Notes under the pieces: generated by a model | The model's database searches: none | Told to the model about the DNA's origin: nothing | Seen by the model: the letters and a program-made list of their open reading frames with translations, nothing else | Assembly (NCBI GenBank): GCA_944322625.1 | Contig: CALUPN010000012.1 | Span: 1-36,180, forward strand | Origin: Candidatus Gastranaerophilales bacterium | Lineage (GTDB): Bacteria > Cyanobacteriota > Vampirovibrionia > Gastranaerophilales > Gastranaerophilaceae | DNA length: 36,180 bases | Direction: 5' to 3' | Position numbers and translations under genes: made by a program | Shown: positions 23,479 to 32,917 of the stretch, in pieces | Layout of the letters: each line of letters begins with the position of its first letter | Numbering within the stretch: position 1 is the stretch's first letter

Positions 23479-26427
23479 ATGCAAATTCAAAAAGTAAATT
23501 TCGCAAATATAACGCTGCAAAAACCATATACATTAAACAAAGTTCAAGTAAATAATAAAAATAACGAAACAAATAATTGTACAAATGTACTTTTAGATGG
23601 AATTCCAAAAAGTTATATAACTTTTAAAGCTGCAGATAATGAAAATAAGGTAATATTATCGGAAGATGCGGAAGAGCTGCTGGAATTGTCTGTAAAAGTC
23701 GCAAAGGATTCCGGTTCTGATGAAGTCCGCCCGGAGCATGTAATTGAAGCCTCTGTGCAAGCTGTGGAAACAAAATTCTCTGAGCCTGATTGCAATTTGG
23801 CAGCAATAGAGCCTAATGAATTACCGCCGCTCTGCAAAATTGCTAATAATACGGCAAAGAAAAATCTGTTTCAAAAGGACAGTGATATAAGGCAATTTAT
23901 AAAAGCTGTTGAAAAGCTTGCTGATCAGAATCTTGAGCGCTTGAGCAATCAACGGGTGCCGGACATCCCGAATAAAGAAAAGGAAATAAAGCTTTCAGAC
24001 TCTTTGCAGGATGAATTAAATCGCTTAAGCGGGAAAATAGCGTCAGCAGATGCAGGTATGTTGCTCGGTTCCGCTTTTAATGCACTTTCTCATAAAGGGC
24101 TTACTTATCCTTCCGAATTTTTGTTTGTCTTTTCAAAGCTGGCGCTATATAAGAATAAAGAAGATATAAAATCCGACTATTTAAAGCAATATGATGCAAA
24201 AGCTCTGGATGTGTGGAACAAGCTTGCTTTGGGCTCGAACTTATTTATAACATATAACAATGAGATAGAAGCTGACAGATTGACTTCCAGTATGTTAAAA
24301 ACAATAAATGCTCCGAAACACGGTAATTTTAGCAGCAGTAATACTATAGTAAATGTTATGAGCGAAGAGGTTTCTCCGGAAAATCTGATTAATGAAATTC
24401 TGCAAGCACAAGATAAAAATCCGGAAAAGCAAAAAATATACATTGTAAAGATGAATAATTTGATAAATAATATTGAAGATTTTCAAACGAATGGGTTTAT
24501 GAATTCAGATTTTATCAATATGGTGAATCTAAAAGATGCAAATACAAAATTTGTATTTTTACAGAATGAAGATATTTATTATCAATTAATGCGTGAAGAG
24601 TTGACACAAAAAATCTTTTCAGATTTTTTACTGCATTCGCTACCTCCGGTACATAGTTATGAAGCGCAGGAAATTTTGAATAAAAACAGAAAGTTTTTAA
24701 AAGATATTAAAACCCCTTTTACAAAAGAGGCTAAGGCAAAAGCTATTATGTATGCTGATAAGATAAAGGGAGTTTATCCGGATAAAGCTGTTGATTTAAT
24801 GAATCGTATTGCTAACTATTATGGTGAAGAAAAGAAGAAGATTACGTCAAAAGACGTTGATGAATTTGCATTTATTGCGCATAACTTGTTCAATAAAACG
24901 GAAGATAAAACGAATATAATTTATGATACGGGGAAAAATTTGGCCTCTCTTTACGGTAAAGATACTTCCAAAAAAGATGCTGAAGCTCTTGTCAGACAAA
25001 TAAAAACAGGCAGGGCCGGAACAAGAGGAATTATTATATATTCGCAGGATGAAGAAGCCGGCTCCGGACGCAGATATTTAGCTCAGGCAATTGCAGGTGA
25101 GGCAAAAGTTCCGTTTGTGGAAATTAATACTTCTGATTATGCATTGTCATCTGCAGCGGATGACAGCATAAAAAATAATCCCAAGACTGATGTGCATAAT
25201 ATTTTTGTAAAAATAAAGAAAGCTGCGGAACAAAACCCAAATAAAGCTGCAATTGTTTATATAAGTGATTTTGAAGAACTTGCTTTTTCAAATCCTTATC
25301 TGCCGGGTTATAAACAGGCCATGGCACAAATATTAAAAGAAATGGCCTGTGCAGAGGAAGAAGATGTAAGTATTCTGGTACTTGGTGCAACAAGAGAACC
25401 TTATGTTGATTATATACCTCTTGAAATCAGAGGATTTAATCAGTCTATTGCAGTAGATTCTCCTGCCTTTAACAACCGATCCCGCAAAGATATTATTGCA
25501 AACAGAATTAATGAAATAAATCTGCCGTTGGCTTGTAAGACTGCAACTGAAAAAGAGGAGATGCTCAATAAAATTGTGAAATTGACTCAATATATGTCTT
25601 TTGTTCAAATAAAATCTATGATAGAAAAAACAGAACAAATAATGCTGGAGAGAGAAAAAAGCAAAGCTTCGATAGGAGATTTCATTGAGGCATATTTGCA
25701 ATTGTCAACCGGCAGAACATCACGTCCGGAAATGCCTGAGTATAATAAGCGTGCTACAACATCTCACGAGTGCGGTCATGCCGTAAATTTGGAAGTTATG
25801 AATGAAATTCTCAAAGAAAAGGGAAAACCGTGGCATCAATTCAGAGATGTGAATTTTATAACTCTGGACCCAAGGGGGAATTTCTTAGGAGCTGTTTTTG
25901 AAGGTAAGTCTGAAAACTCTGATTATCCGTTTGAAGCGATGTTTACAGGATTGGTTTGTGCATACGGCGGATATTCTTGTGAAAAATTATTCTTTGATAT
26001 GGACGGTTCCAGCGGAATTTCTCAGGATTTAGCGCAGGCTGCTTTGTCTGCTAAAAACGGAATAGAGTACTTCGGTTTTGGGCATAATACCGGTAAAATA
26101 TCAAATGCCGCAGATATTAGGGCTGTTAAATATGATGAAAATGTGTTTAAAGATATGGATATAATACTTACTAATGCTCAGATTGCATCAGATTTAATAA
26201 CGGAAACATATAAACATTTCAATGAATGGTTTACAGATAAATATTCAAAGCTAATCGGGACTGATGATTGTATGATTGACGGTGATACATTCCGTTCCGC
26301 TCTTGCAGCCTGGAAAAAGACGCAGCCGCAAGATGTAAAAGAAGAATTTGCTATTTTAGGAGATATGATTATGGATATAATCAAGTCTTCAAAACAGGGT
26401 AAAATATATGGTAAATTAAAGCTGTAA
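23479..26427 (+). CDS. Large pseudo-AAA M41-type zinc metalloprotease (FtsH-like with degenerate ATPase sites)
   Basis: A 982-residue protein with FtsH-like homology but no membrane segment. Residues about 60-100 resemble a Clp N-repeat (VAKDSGSDEVRPEHVIEA). Residues about 255-450 resemble a Clp-type D1 AAA module: a lid-like region with YPDKAVDL (433-440), a Walker-B-like strand KIYIVKMNNLI (319-329) where the acidic pair is lost, and no visible Walker A. Residues about 515-700 align with the FtsH AAA module: EEAGSGRR (525-532) replaces GPPGTGKT, and YISDFEEL (594-601) replaces FIDEID. The M41 domain looks intact: HECGH at 763-767 and the third zinc ligand D850 in GISQDLAQA. ATPase loss with a retained protease is inferred. 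Start ATG with AAGGAG; monocistronic. Confidence 0.85.
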   Translation: MQIQKVNFANITLQKPYTLNKVQVNNKNNETNNCTNVLLDGIPKSYITFKAADNENKVILSEDAEELLELSVKVAKDSGSDEVRPEHVIEASVQAVETKFSEPDCNLAAIEPNELPPLCKIANNTAKKNLFQKDSDIRQFIKAVEKLADQNLERLSNQRVPDIPNKEKEIKLSDSLQDELNRLSGKIASADAGMLLGSAFNALSHKGLTYPSEFLFVFSKLALYKNKEDIKSDYLKQYDAKALDVWNKLALGSNLFITYNNEIEADRLTSSMLKTINAPKHGNFSSSNTIVNVMSEEVSPENLINEILQAQDKNPEKQKIYIVKMNNLINNIEDFQTNGFMNSDFINMVNLKDANTKFVFLQNEDIYYQLMREELTQKIFSDFLLHSLPPVHSYEAQEILNKNRKFLKDIKTPFTKEAKAKAIMYADKIKGVYPDKAVDLMNRIANYYGEEKKKITSKDVDEFAFIAHNLFNKTEDKTNIIYDTGKNLASLYGKDTSKKDAEALVRQIKTGRAGTRGIIIYSQDEEAGSGRRYLAQAIAGEAKVPFVEINTSDYALSSAADDSIKNNPKTDVHNIFVKIKKAAEQNPNKAAIVYISDFEELAFSNPYLPGYKQAMAQILKEMACAEEEDVSILVLGATREPYVDYIPLEIRGFNQSIAVDSPAFNNRSRKDIIANRINEINLPLACKTATEKEEMLNKIVKLTQYMSFVQIKSMIEKTEQIMLEREKSKASIGDFIEAYLQLSTGRTSRPEMPEYNKRATTSHECGHAVNLEVMNEILKEKGKPWHQFRDVNFITLDPRGNFLGAVFEGKSENSDYPFEAMFTGLVCAYGGYSCEKLFFDMDGSSGISQDLAQAALSAKNGIEYFGFGHNTGKISNAADIRAVKYDENVFKDMDIILTNAQIASDLITETYKHFNEWFTDKYSKLIGTDDCMIDGDTFRSALAAWKKTQPQDVKEEFAILGDMIMDIIKSSKQGKIYGKLKL

Positions 26428-26442
26428 TTATTATTGGGTAAT

Positions 26443-26477
26443 AAAAAAAAGAGCTTCTTTTAATGAAGCTCTTTTTT
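26443..26477. terminator. Bidirectional terminator between the M41-like gene and the parvulin gene
   Basis: GAGCTTC (26451-26457) pairs with GAAGCTC (26465-26471), flanked by eight A's on the left and six T's on the right, so it works in both directions for the two convergent genes. Confidence 0.9.
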
Positions 26478-26482
26478 ATATC

Positions 26483-27586
26483 TTATTTTTTATTTTCAAT
26501 CTTTTTAGGCTCAGGAGTTTTTACAACTCTTTTCGGATTAAACTCTTCGTTCAGATATTCGATTTTAGCATTTTTCATTAAGCCTTCTGTAAGTTTTTTC
26601 AATACTTCAATTTGTTTCTGAGTTTCTAAATAGAATTTAATTTCATCTTTTACTTTTACAAACGGAGTAGAGCCAGCCTCCATTCTGTCTGTTACTTTGA
26701 TTATGTGGAAGCCGTAAGGCGATTTGACAAGAGTTTCGCTTATTGTATTCGGCTTCATGGAAAATGCTGCGTTTGCAAATTCCGGAACCATTGCTTCTTT
26801 CGGGAAGAAACCTAGTTCTCCGCCTCTTTCTGCACTGGCTTTATCGTCAGAGTTCTTCTGAGCAATTTTTTCAAAATTCTCAGGAGATTTTTTGACTTCT
26901 GCTAAAACAGCTTCTGCTTTAGCCTTCTGAGCAGTTATTTGTTCATCGACTTTTTTATTTAAATCGGTCGGATTTATATCAGGATTTTTGGCTTTTATTT
27001 GTTGTATCAGTTCAAGTGTATTAGCTGAAATAAGTATGTGAGAAGCTCTTACCTGTTCTCCATGTGTAAATTCCGCTTTATGCGTATTGTAATAGTTTTC
27101 AGCGTCTTTGTCTGTTATGTTAATTTTTTGAATTGAATTTACAAGTTTTTTGATTTTAATTTGAGTTTTTAAATCTTCCGTAAATTGTGCATTTGAAATT
27201 CCTCTGTCTTTAAGAAGTTTATTCAATTCTTCTTTAGAGCCGACTTTGTCAATAATTGATTTTAATTCATTCTGAACATCTTCTTCTGTAGCAGTAATTC
27301 CGCGTTTTACGATTTCTTCTTCCAATAAGGATTTGACAATTAATTCATTGACTATCTTATCTTTAAATATTCCATACATTGGGTTTTCATCTGATTTTAC
27401 GAAATTTTTTGAGCCTCCAAAGGCTTTTAAAAATGATTTGTCTACGGTTGTATCGAAAGCCTTATCAAATTCTGCCTGTGTAATAACGGTATTATTCACT
27501 TTTACAATACCTTCGGATTTGTTCATTAATGTGCAGCCGGAAAACAGTAACATAGACACTGCCAAACACGCTAATAATTTTTTCAT
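26483..27586 (-). CDS. Peptidyl-prolyl cis-trans isomerase lipoprotein (parvulin, PrsA/SurA-like)
   Basis: The 367-residue product has a lipoprotein signal (MKKLLACLAVSMLLFSGC, lipobox Cys18). A SurA/PrsA-type helical chaperone domain occupies about residues 28-165. A PpiC rotamase domain follows from about 172 (EQVRASHILI) to about 320 (GGELGFFPKEAMVPEFANAAF, SPYGFHIIKVTDR), interrupted by a 40-residue helical insertion after HILI. The C-terminal tail is Lys/Pro/Glu-rich. It should assist folding of outer-membrane or exported proteins, such as the adhesin in this window (inference). The ribosome site is GAGGAG. It is probably monocistronic. Confidence 0.93.
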   Translation of the reverse strand: MKKLLACLAVSMLLFSGCTLMNKSEGIVKVNNTVITQAEFDKAFDTTVDKSFLKAFGGSKNFVKSDENPMYGIFKDKIVNELIVKSLLEEEIVKRGITATEEDVQNELKSIIDKVGSKEELNKLLKDRGISNAQFTEDLKTQIKIKKLVNSIQKINITDKDAENYYNTHKAEFTHGEQVRASHILISANTLELIQQIKAKNPDINPTDLNKKVDEQITAQKAKAEAVLAEVKKSPENFEKIAQKNSDDKASAERGGELGFFPKEAMVPEFANAAFSMKPNTISETLVKSPYGFHIIKVTDRMEAGSTPFVKVKDEIKFYLETQKQIEVLKKLTEGLMKNAKIEYLNEEFNPKRVVKTPEPKKIENKK

Positions 27587-27702
27587 TAGAATATACTCCT
27601 CTTATTTATAAAAATTACTATTTCATAATAAATCAAATATTTTTAAATGTTAAATATTTTTTTACTCTTCTTAATACAGAATAAAAAATTCGGGAAATTT
27701 CG

Positions 27703-28386
27703 TTAATCGAAAAATCTGTACTTTAATAATGCCCAAACCGCTTGCACTCCGTCTTTCCAGGTTATTTTCTTTCCCTCGTGCGATTTGCGTGCATTATAAG
27801 AAATCGGTACTTCCATAAATCTTGCGTTCTTTTTGAGAATTTTGGCTGTAATTTCAGGTTCAAAATCGAATCTGTTGGATTTTATTGTTATATCTTTAAT
27901 AAAATCTGCACGAAAAGCTTTGTAGCAGGTTTCCATATCCGTAAGATAAGTTCCGTACAGGAGTCTTGTTATATAAGTAAGAGTGATATTAGCTAAATAA
28001 CTTAATAACAAAAAGTTTCCGCTGTTGCGTGTATCAGCGAGCCTTGAGCCGTAAACGACATCTGCGGAATCTGTTACTATCATATGGACTAACGGTTTAT
28101 AATCAGCAGGATTATACTCTAAATCCGCATCCTGAATTATTATAATATCGCCCGTTGCAGCATGAAATCCTGTACGAAGAGCCGCACCTTTTCCCATATT
28201 TCGGTTGTGATAGAGTACTTTATACGGAAGGGTTGCATATAAATCTCTGGTTCCGTCTGTAGAGCCGTCATCAATTAATATGATTTCTTTTTCCAGCCCG
28301 AAATCAACACTCTCAATCTGATTTAATATATCAGGCAAAAACTCCTTCTCATTAAAAACCGGTATTAGAATTGAAATCTTTTTCAA
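27703..28386 (-). CDS. Glycosyltransferase family 2 (polyprenol-phosphate sugar transferase-like)
   Basis: A 227-residue GT2 enzyme of the DPM1-like type: SILIPVFNEKEFL, IILIDDGSTDGT (36-45), NMGKGAALRTGFHAATGD, the metal site QDADLEYNP (D86-A-D88), VYGSRL and the conserved CYKAFR. No C-terminal membrane segment is present, so it resembles the soluble dolichol-phosphate-mannose synthase class that charges a lipid carrier with a sugar. The start codon is TTG at 28386-28384, supported by AGGAGG 4 nt upstream; no ATG fits. It is divergent from the HD-GYP operon. Confidence 0.92.
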   Translation of the reverse strand: MKKISILIPVFNEKEFLPDILNQIESVDFGLEKEIILIDDGSTDGTRDLYATLPYKVLYHNRNMGKGAALRTGFHAATGDIIIIQDADLEYNPADYKPLVHMIVTDSADVVYGSRLADTRNSGNFLLLSYLANITLTYITRLLYGTYLTDMETCYKAFRADFIKDITIKSNRFDFEPEITAKILKKNARFMEVPISYNARKSHEGKKITWKDGVQAVWALLKYRFFD

Positions 28387-28404
28387 AACTCCTCCTTTAC
28401 CCCT

Positions 28405-28433
28405 TTGCCAAAATACTGATTTTATTATATTAT
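28405..28433 (+). promoter_or_regulatory. Promoter of the HD-GYP signalling operon
   Basis: TTGCCA (28405-28410) and TATTAT (28428-28433) are spaced by 17 bp. Transcription would start near 28440 and GAGAGG precedes the ATG at 28456. The -35 overlaps a CCTTTACCCCTTTGCC motif. Confidence 0.5.
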
Positions 28434-28455
28434 ATAATAAACAAGAGAGGGTGGA

Positions 28456-30123
28456 ATGACTTTAGAAAATTTTATTTACGAGTCAGTTTCAGAAATACTT
28501 AACGGCAAGTATGAAGAAGTAAAAGAAAGAATTGAAAAACATAAAGAAATTTATCAGGACGATACGGCAATATGTTTTTGCCTGCTTGCCCTCGGGGCGT
28601 TCTGCAAAGGTGATTACAATTGTTTTTATCAGTTTATGAATGATGCTTCTTTTCTTGTCGAACAGTCAAAAGACCCTATTACAAAGATTTTGCATGAAAT
28701 GGTTTTAGGGTATGTTAATTTTAAAGAAAAAAATACAACTCTATATTCCATCAACTATAATCAGGCGCGCAAGCTTTCTATAAAAAATCAAAAGACTGAA
28801 TTTTTTGAAAAATTAAATTCTCTTTTGAAATGTCCGGCTGTAAGCCATTACAGTAATCATAACCAGACAAAAGACCCACTGATTGCGCTTGTAAACATAG
28901 GTCAGGCTGTTGCAGCTGAAAAAAACATTGATTTACTCATAAAAACAATAGCAGAAGAAACAAAAACGGCTATGAATGCGGATAGATGCACTGTTTATCT
29001 TTACGATAAAGAAAACAATGAGCTCTATTCAAAAGTTGCAACAGGTTTAGACACGAAAGAGCTTAGAATTCCTGCTGACAAAGGTATTGCAGGTCATGTC
29101 GTAAAAACAGGCGAAACTATTAATATAAAAGACGCTTATAAAGACAAGCGTTTCAACGCTGATGTTGATAAAAAGACAGGTTACCGCACAAAGACAATAC
29201 TCTGTATTCCGATTAAGAATTTTAATCAGGAAATTATCGGTGTTTTTCAGGTCCTTAATAAATTCGGAGAGTATTTTACGCCTGATGATGAGGATTTGCT
29301 TGTCGCAATAGCATCAAGCGCCGGTATTTCTCTGGAAAACGCGCAGCTCTTTGAAAGACAGCGTAAAATGCTGGAAGAACAGAAAGTTGTTCTTGATAGC
29401 TTTATTGAAACTCTTGCAACTTCTATTGATGCGCGTGACAAGATTACTGCCGGTCATTCTTCAAGAGTAAAAATGTTTGCGACTCTTATTGCGCAGGAAT
29501 TTGGCATGGAGCAGAATGATATCTATATCCTGGAAAAAGCGGCAGCACTTCATGATATCGGAAAAATCGGGATTAGAGATTCTGTTTTACAAAAAGAAGG
29601 CAAGCTTACGCCGGAAGAGTATAAGCATATTCAGGAGCATGTAGAAATTACGCATCATATTCTGGAAAAAATCCATATGTCAAAAGATTTCCAGCAAATA
29701 ACCGAAATTGCCTGCTCGCATCACGAAAAATATGACGGAACCGGATATTACAGGCATTTAAAAGGCGAAGAAATCCCGTTTGGCGGAAGAATTCTGGCAG
29801 TATCGGATGTGTTTGACGCAATAACTTCTAAAAGACATTACCGTGATAAAATGCCTATAGAAAAAGTTATTGATATTATAAAAAATGGTGCCGGAACTCA
29901 TTTCGATCCAAAAGTCGTTGATAAATTCCTCTCTATAAAGTTAAGCAAAATCGTCGGTGTGTTTGTCACAGAGACACATATGACGATTGAAAAAGAGGAT
30001 ATGGAAACTTTAGAAAAATATAACCTACTTGATTTATATTACTCTATAGTAAATAATTGTAGTAATAAGTTATTGCAGGTGTTTAATAAATATTATGTAG
30101 GTGTAGATTTAGAGCATGAATAG
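28456..30123 (+). CDS. GAF domain plus HD-GYP phosphodiesterase
   Basis: A 555-residue cytoplasmic signalling protein. Residues 1-140 form a helical, TPR-like region. Residues about 152-300 are a GAF sensor domain (NADRCTVYLYDKENNELYSKVATG, IPADKGIAGHVVKTGE, LENAQLF). The rest is an HD-GYP domain: the HD pair is H366-D367 in LHDIGKIGI, then HHEKYDGTGYY (422-432), IPFGGRILAVSDVFDAIT and RHYRDKMP. HD-GYP enzymes hydrolyse cyclic di-GMP. Here the GYP Pro is replaced by Tyr432, so activity or specificity may differ, although the metal-binding histidines are kept. It is first in a five-gene operon and overlaps the next gene by 8 bp. Confidence 0.93.
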   Translation: MTLENFIYESVSEILNGKYEEVKERIEKHKEIYQDDTAICFCLLALGAFCKGDYNCFYQFMNDASFLVEQSKDPITKILHEMVLGYVNFKEKNTTLYSINYNQARKLSIKNQKTEFFEKLNSLLKCPAVSHYSNHNQTKDPLIALVNIGQAVAAEKNIDLLIKTIAEETKTAMNADRCTVYLYDKENNELYSKVATGLDTKELRIPADKGIAGHVVKTGETINIKDAYKDKRFNADVDKKTGYRTKTILCIPIKNFNQEIIGVFQVLNKFGEYFTPDDEDLLVAIASSAGISLENAQLFERQRKMLEEQKVVLDSFIETLATSIDARDKITAGHSSRVKMFATLIAQEFGMEQNDIYILEKAAALHDIGKIGIRDSVLQKEGKLTPEEYKHIQEHVEITHHILEKIHMSKDFQQITEIACSHHEKYDGTGYYRHLKGEEIPFGGRILAVSDVFDAITSKRHYRDKMPIEKVIDIIKNGAGTHFDPKVVDKFLSIKLSKIVGVFVTETHMTIEKEDMETLEKYNLLDLYYSIVNNCSNKLLQVFNKYYVGVDLEHE

Positions 30124-31636
30124 GATATTAAATAAATTAATCATACTAATACTCATATTATCCGCACCTGCTGCTACAATGGCGGCAGATGTTAAGCCGT
30201 TGAAAATTAAGGCAGAAACTAATACCGCAAATCTGGATATGGTTATTAAAGATAATTTTGTTAAGGCTAAATATGCTTCGGCGGAAAACCGGTTTGCTCA
30301 AAGCAACGTGAAGGCTTCTTATGATGATTTTAACAGTCTTATACAAAGAACAGCGCATGATGATTATGTGTTTCTGGTATATGGTATGAAGATGGCAGAG
30401 TTTGGCTTTTTTGATCTCTCTGATGCCTTAATAAAAAAGCTTGACACAAACGGTTTTACTGCTGCTTATGTGAATGATATCAGAAGATTTTATTACCCGT
30501 CATCAATCGTAAGCCGGAAAGATTTGCTGTATCTTGCGGATGCTTATTCGAATATTGTTTACAATAATATGGCAATAGAGACAACCTCCGAGCTGATAAA
30601 CAGCAATCAGGCGCCTGAAAGCGATTATAAAAACTACCTTATTGCTCTGGGAAATTACAAATCTAACAATTTACAGCAGGCTTTAAAGTACATAAATAAC
30701 GCAATTACACAGAATGATACAAATGTAAATTATCAAATATTGAAGGCTAAAATTCTTGCTGACTCTAATAAATCCAAGCAAGCCTTAAAACTTCTTGAAA
30801 AAATCAAGAAAGAGCCATTTAAAACAGCAGATTTCCAGAGGAAAATCCGTGCGGCAGAAGAATATATTCTGTATAAGACCGCAAAAGACGAGCCTTTGAA
30901 AGATTATCATTTAGCATATTATTACCATCTGCAGGAAAAGAGCCTTCTTGCGACAAAGGTTCTGCAAACTGCAATTTTGCAGGCAAAACAATACAGCCCG
31001 CTTATATTTTCTCTTTTAGGAAAAATCTTCTACGATAATGATGAACCGTTAAAAGCTCAAGAGTTTGCAGGGCGTGCTTTTAAAGAAGATAATGATAACT
31101 ATCTTGCAGCAATTACGCTTGCGGATTTAAATTATGACAACAGAAAGTATGATGACGCTTTAAAATATTATAAAAAAGCTAAAAGACTGACTAAAGATAT
31201 AGACCCGTCTGTGGGTATGGCAAAAACTTATCTTGCAATGGAAAAAGATAAGAAATCAAAAAAACTTTATGAAAAACTCTTGAAGAAAAATCAATTTGAC
31301 GAGGAATTACTTGTTGATTCTCTGCAGGTATTTCCGCAGAATGCCGATTATTATCTGCCCAGAGTTGCATCTCTTGACATAACCAATAATGATATCTGGC
31401 TCGGTCTGGCTAATCTTGCAATAAGAGATAAGAACTATACAATGGCAGCAACTTATCTAAACAATTCTTATTATATTGACGCAAATAATTTTAAATACTA
31501 TTATTATCTTAGCCTTGTACTCAGGGCAAAAGGCGACATAGAACTGGCAAACCAATCGTTAATAAGGTGTTCAAGACTCAATTCAGATTATGCGGCAGAC
31601 GTAAATCCGGGGCATAGTATATATGACGAAGAATAA
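30116..31636 (+). CDS. Exported TPR-repeat protein
   Basis: The 506-residue product has a signal peptide (LIILILILSAPAATMAA, cleavage near residue 24), so it is predicted to be periplasmic or outer-membrane-facing. The rest is a chain of tetratricopeptide-like helix pairs (ALKYINNAITQNDTN, SPLIFSLLGKIFYDNDEPLKAQEFAGRAF, ALKYYKKAKRLT, NYTMAATYLNNSYYIDANN). TPR solenoids bind partner proteins. It is coupled to both neighbours by overlaps of 8 and 14 bp, so its levels are tied to the HD-GYP protein and a response regulator. It may be the envelope arm of that system (inference). No enzyme motif is seen. Confidence 0.9.
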   Translation: MNRILNKLIILILILSAPAATMAADVKPLKIKAETNTANLDMVIKDNFVKAKYASAENRFAQSNVKASYDDFNSLIQRTAHDDYVFLVYGMKMAEFGFFDLSDALIKKLDTNGFTAAYVNDIRRFYYPSSIVSRKDLLYLADAYSNIVYNNMAIETTSELINSNQAPESDYKNYLIALGNYKSNNLQQALKYINNAITQNDTNVNYQILKAKILADSNKSKQALKLLEKIKKEPFKTADFQRKIRAAEEYILYKTAKDEPLKDYHLAYYYHLQEKSLLATKVLQTAILQAKQYSPLIFSLLGKIFYDNDEPLKAQEFAGRAFKEDNDNYLAAITLADLNYDNRKYDDALKYYKKAKRLTKDIDPSVGMAKTYLAMEKDKKSKKLYEKLLKKNQFDEELLVDSLQVFPQNADYYLPRVASLDITNNDIWLGLANLAIRDKNYTMAATYLNNSYYIDANNFKYYYYLSLVLRAKGDIELANQSLIRCSRLNSDYAADVNPGHSIYDEE

Positions 31637-32273
31637 TATTTTAATCGTAGAAGATCATGAATTAACCCGTTTCGGCCTTAAAACAGCATTTGAAGGCTGT
31701 GATTATGTTGCAGATATTTATGAAGCAGAATCCGCAGAAAAAGGTATTGATATTGTAAACAGAAATGAGATAAATCTTATAATAATGGATTTAGGTCTCC
31801 CCGGAATGGACGGAATTCAGGCAACTCAGAAGATTAAAGGCTTAAACAAAGATATTAAAATTGTGGTTTTAACATCGCATAATGATGAGCAGGAAGTTCT
31901 AAACAGTCTAAAAGCAGGTGCTAATGCCTATTGCTCAAAGGAGATTAATCCTAAAAGGCTGACTCAGGTTGTACAGTCTGTCCTGGACGGAGCAGCATGG
32001 TTTGATCCTTCAATTTCGCACATAGTCCTTGAAGCAGCAACAAAAGGACATGAGAAAGAAACTGCCAAACCTGAAAAAGATTACGGATTAACCGGCCGTG
32101 AAACGCAGATACTTAAACTTATAACCGAAGGTTACAGCAATATTGAAATAGCAAAAGAACTCTTTGTAAGTATTAATACTACAAAAGCTCACGTTGCAAG
32201 CATCTTGCAAAAACTAGAAGTAGATGATAGACTACAAGCAGCACTAAAAGCATTAAAGGAGAAACTTGTATAG
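31623..32273 (+). CDS. NarL/FixJ-type response regulator 1
   Basis: The 216-residue protein has a receiver domain (acidic pair E10-D11, phosphorylation site D56 in IIMDLGLPGMDG, T84, K106), a linker, and a C-terminal LuxR-type helix-turn-helix (about 148-216: LTGRETQILKLITEGYSN, then EIAKELFVSINTTKAHVASIL). All phosphotransfer residues are intact, so it should be controlled by a histidine kinase. None is encoded in this window. It overlaps the TPR gene by 14 bp and abuts the second regulator directly. Confidence 0.95.
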   Translation: MTKNNILIVEDHELTRFGLKTAFEGCDYVADIYEAESAEKGIDIVNRNEINLIIMDLGLPGMDGIQATQKIKGLNKDIKIVVLTSHNDEQEVLNSLKAGANAYCSKEINPKRLTQVVQSVLDGAAWFDPSISHIVLEAATKGHEKETAKPEKDYGLTGRETQILKLITEGYSNIEIAKELFVSINTTKAHVASILQKLEVDDRLQAALKALKEKLV

Positions 32274-32900
32274 ATGGGCGGATTAGCTTCAATATTAGTA
32301 GTGGATGACAATCCAAAATATCTTGCAGATGCGCTTCCTATGTACGGTTATGATGTTACAACTGCAGAGGATGGTATTGAAGCATTAAAGATTTTGACAG
32401 AAAAAGAAGACTCTTTTGATTTAATTCTGCTTGATGTTATGATGCCGAATATGGACGGCTGGGATACTTTAAAGGCTATAAGAAGCAATAAAAAGATTAA
32501 ATATATTCCCGTAATTATGATAACGGCTGTAAGCGAAGACCAGAAAATAGTTTCAGGCTTAAAAATCGGGGCTGATGATTATATCGTGAAACCGTTTATA
32601 CTGCCAAACCTGCTTGCAAGAATTGAGGCTGTTTTAAGACGCTGTAAGTGGCAAAAGGAAGCTTCCGGTAACCAAGAGAAAAAATTAAATAAAGATGTAA
32701 ATCTGGATGCGCTTACACCTAAAGAAAAAGAGGTTTTAGCACTTGTAGCAAAAGGTGCAAGCAATCAAGAGATTGCTGATAAACTCTATGTAAGAGATGT
32801 TACGGTAAAAACACATTTAAACAGTATTTTTAAGAAATTAAAAGTAACAAACAGAACCCAGGCAGTATTGCTTGCTATGGAAGTTAATCTTATAAATTAG
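32274..32900 (+). CDS. NarL-type response regulator 2
   Basis: The 208-residue product has a receiver domain (D11-D12, D54 in LILLDVMMPNMDGWD, T84, K106 in DDYIVKPF) and a LuxR-type HTH (about 145-208: LTPKEKEVLALVAKGASN, EIADKLYVRDVTVKTHLNSIF). Its receiver resembles OmpR/CheY-type more than that of its neighbour, so the pair is not a recent duplication. It begins on the base after the previous stop, with AAGGAG 12 nt upstream, so translation is probably coupled. The two regulators could form a heterodimer (inference). Confidence 0.95.
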   Translation: MGGLASILVVDDNPKYLADALPMYGYDVTTAEDGIEALKILTEKEDSFDLILLDVMMPNMDGWDTLKAIRSNKKIKYIPVIMITAVSEDQKIVSGLKIGADDYIVKPFILPNLLARIEAVLRRCKWQKEASGNQEKKLNKDVNLDALTPKEKEVLALVAKGASNQEIADKLYVRDVTVKTHLNSIFKKLKVTNRTQAVLLAMEVNLIN

Positions 32901-32917
32901 AAATTGAAAGGATAAAA

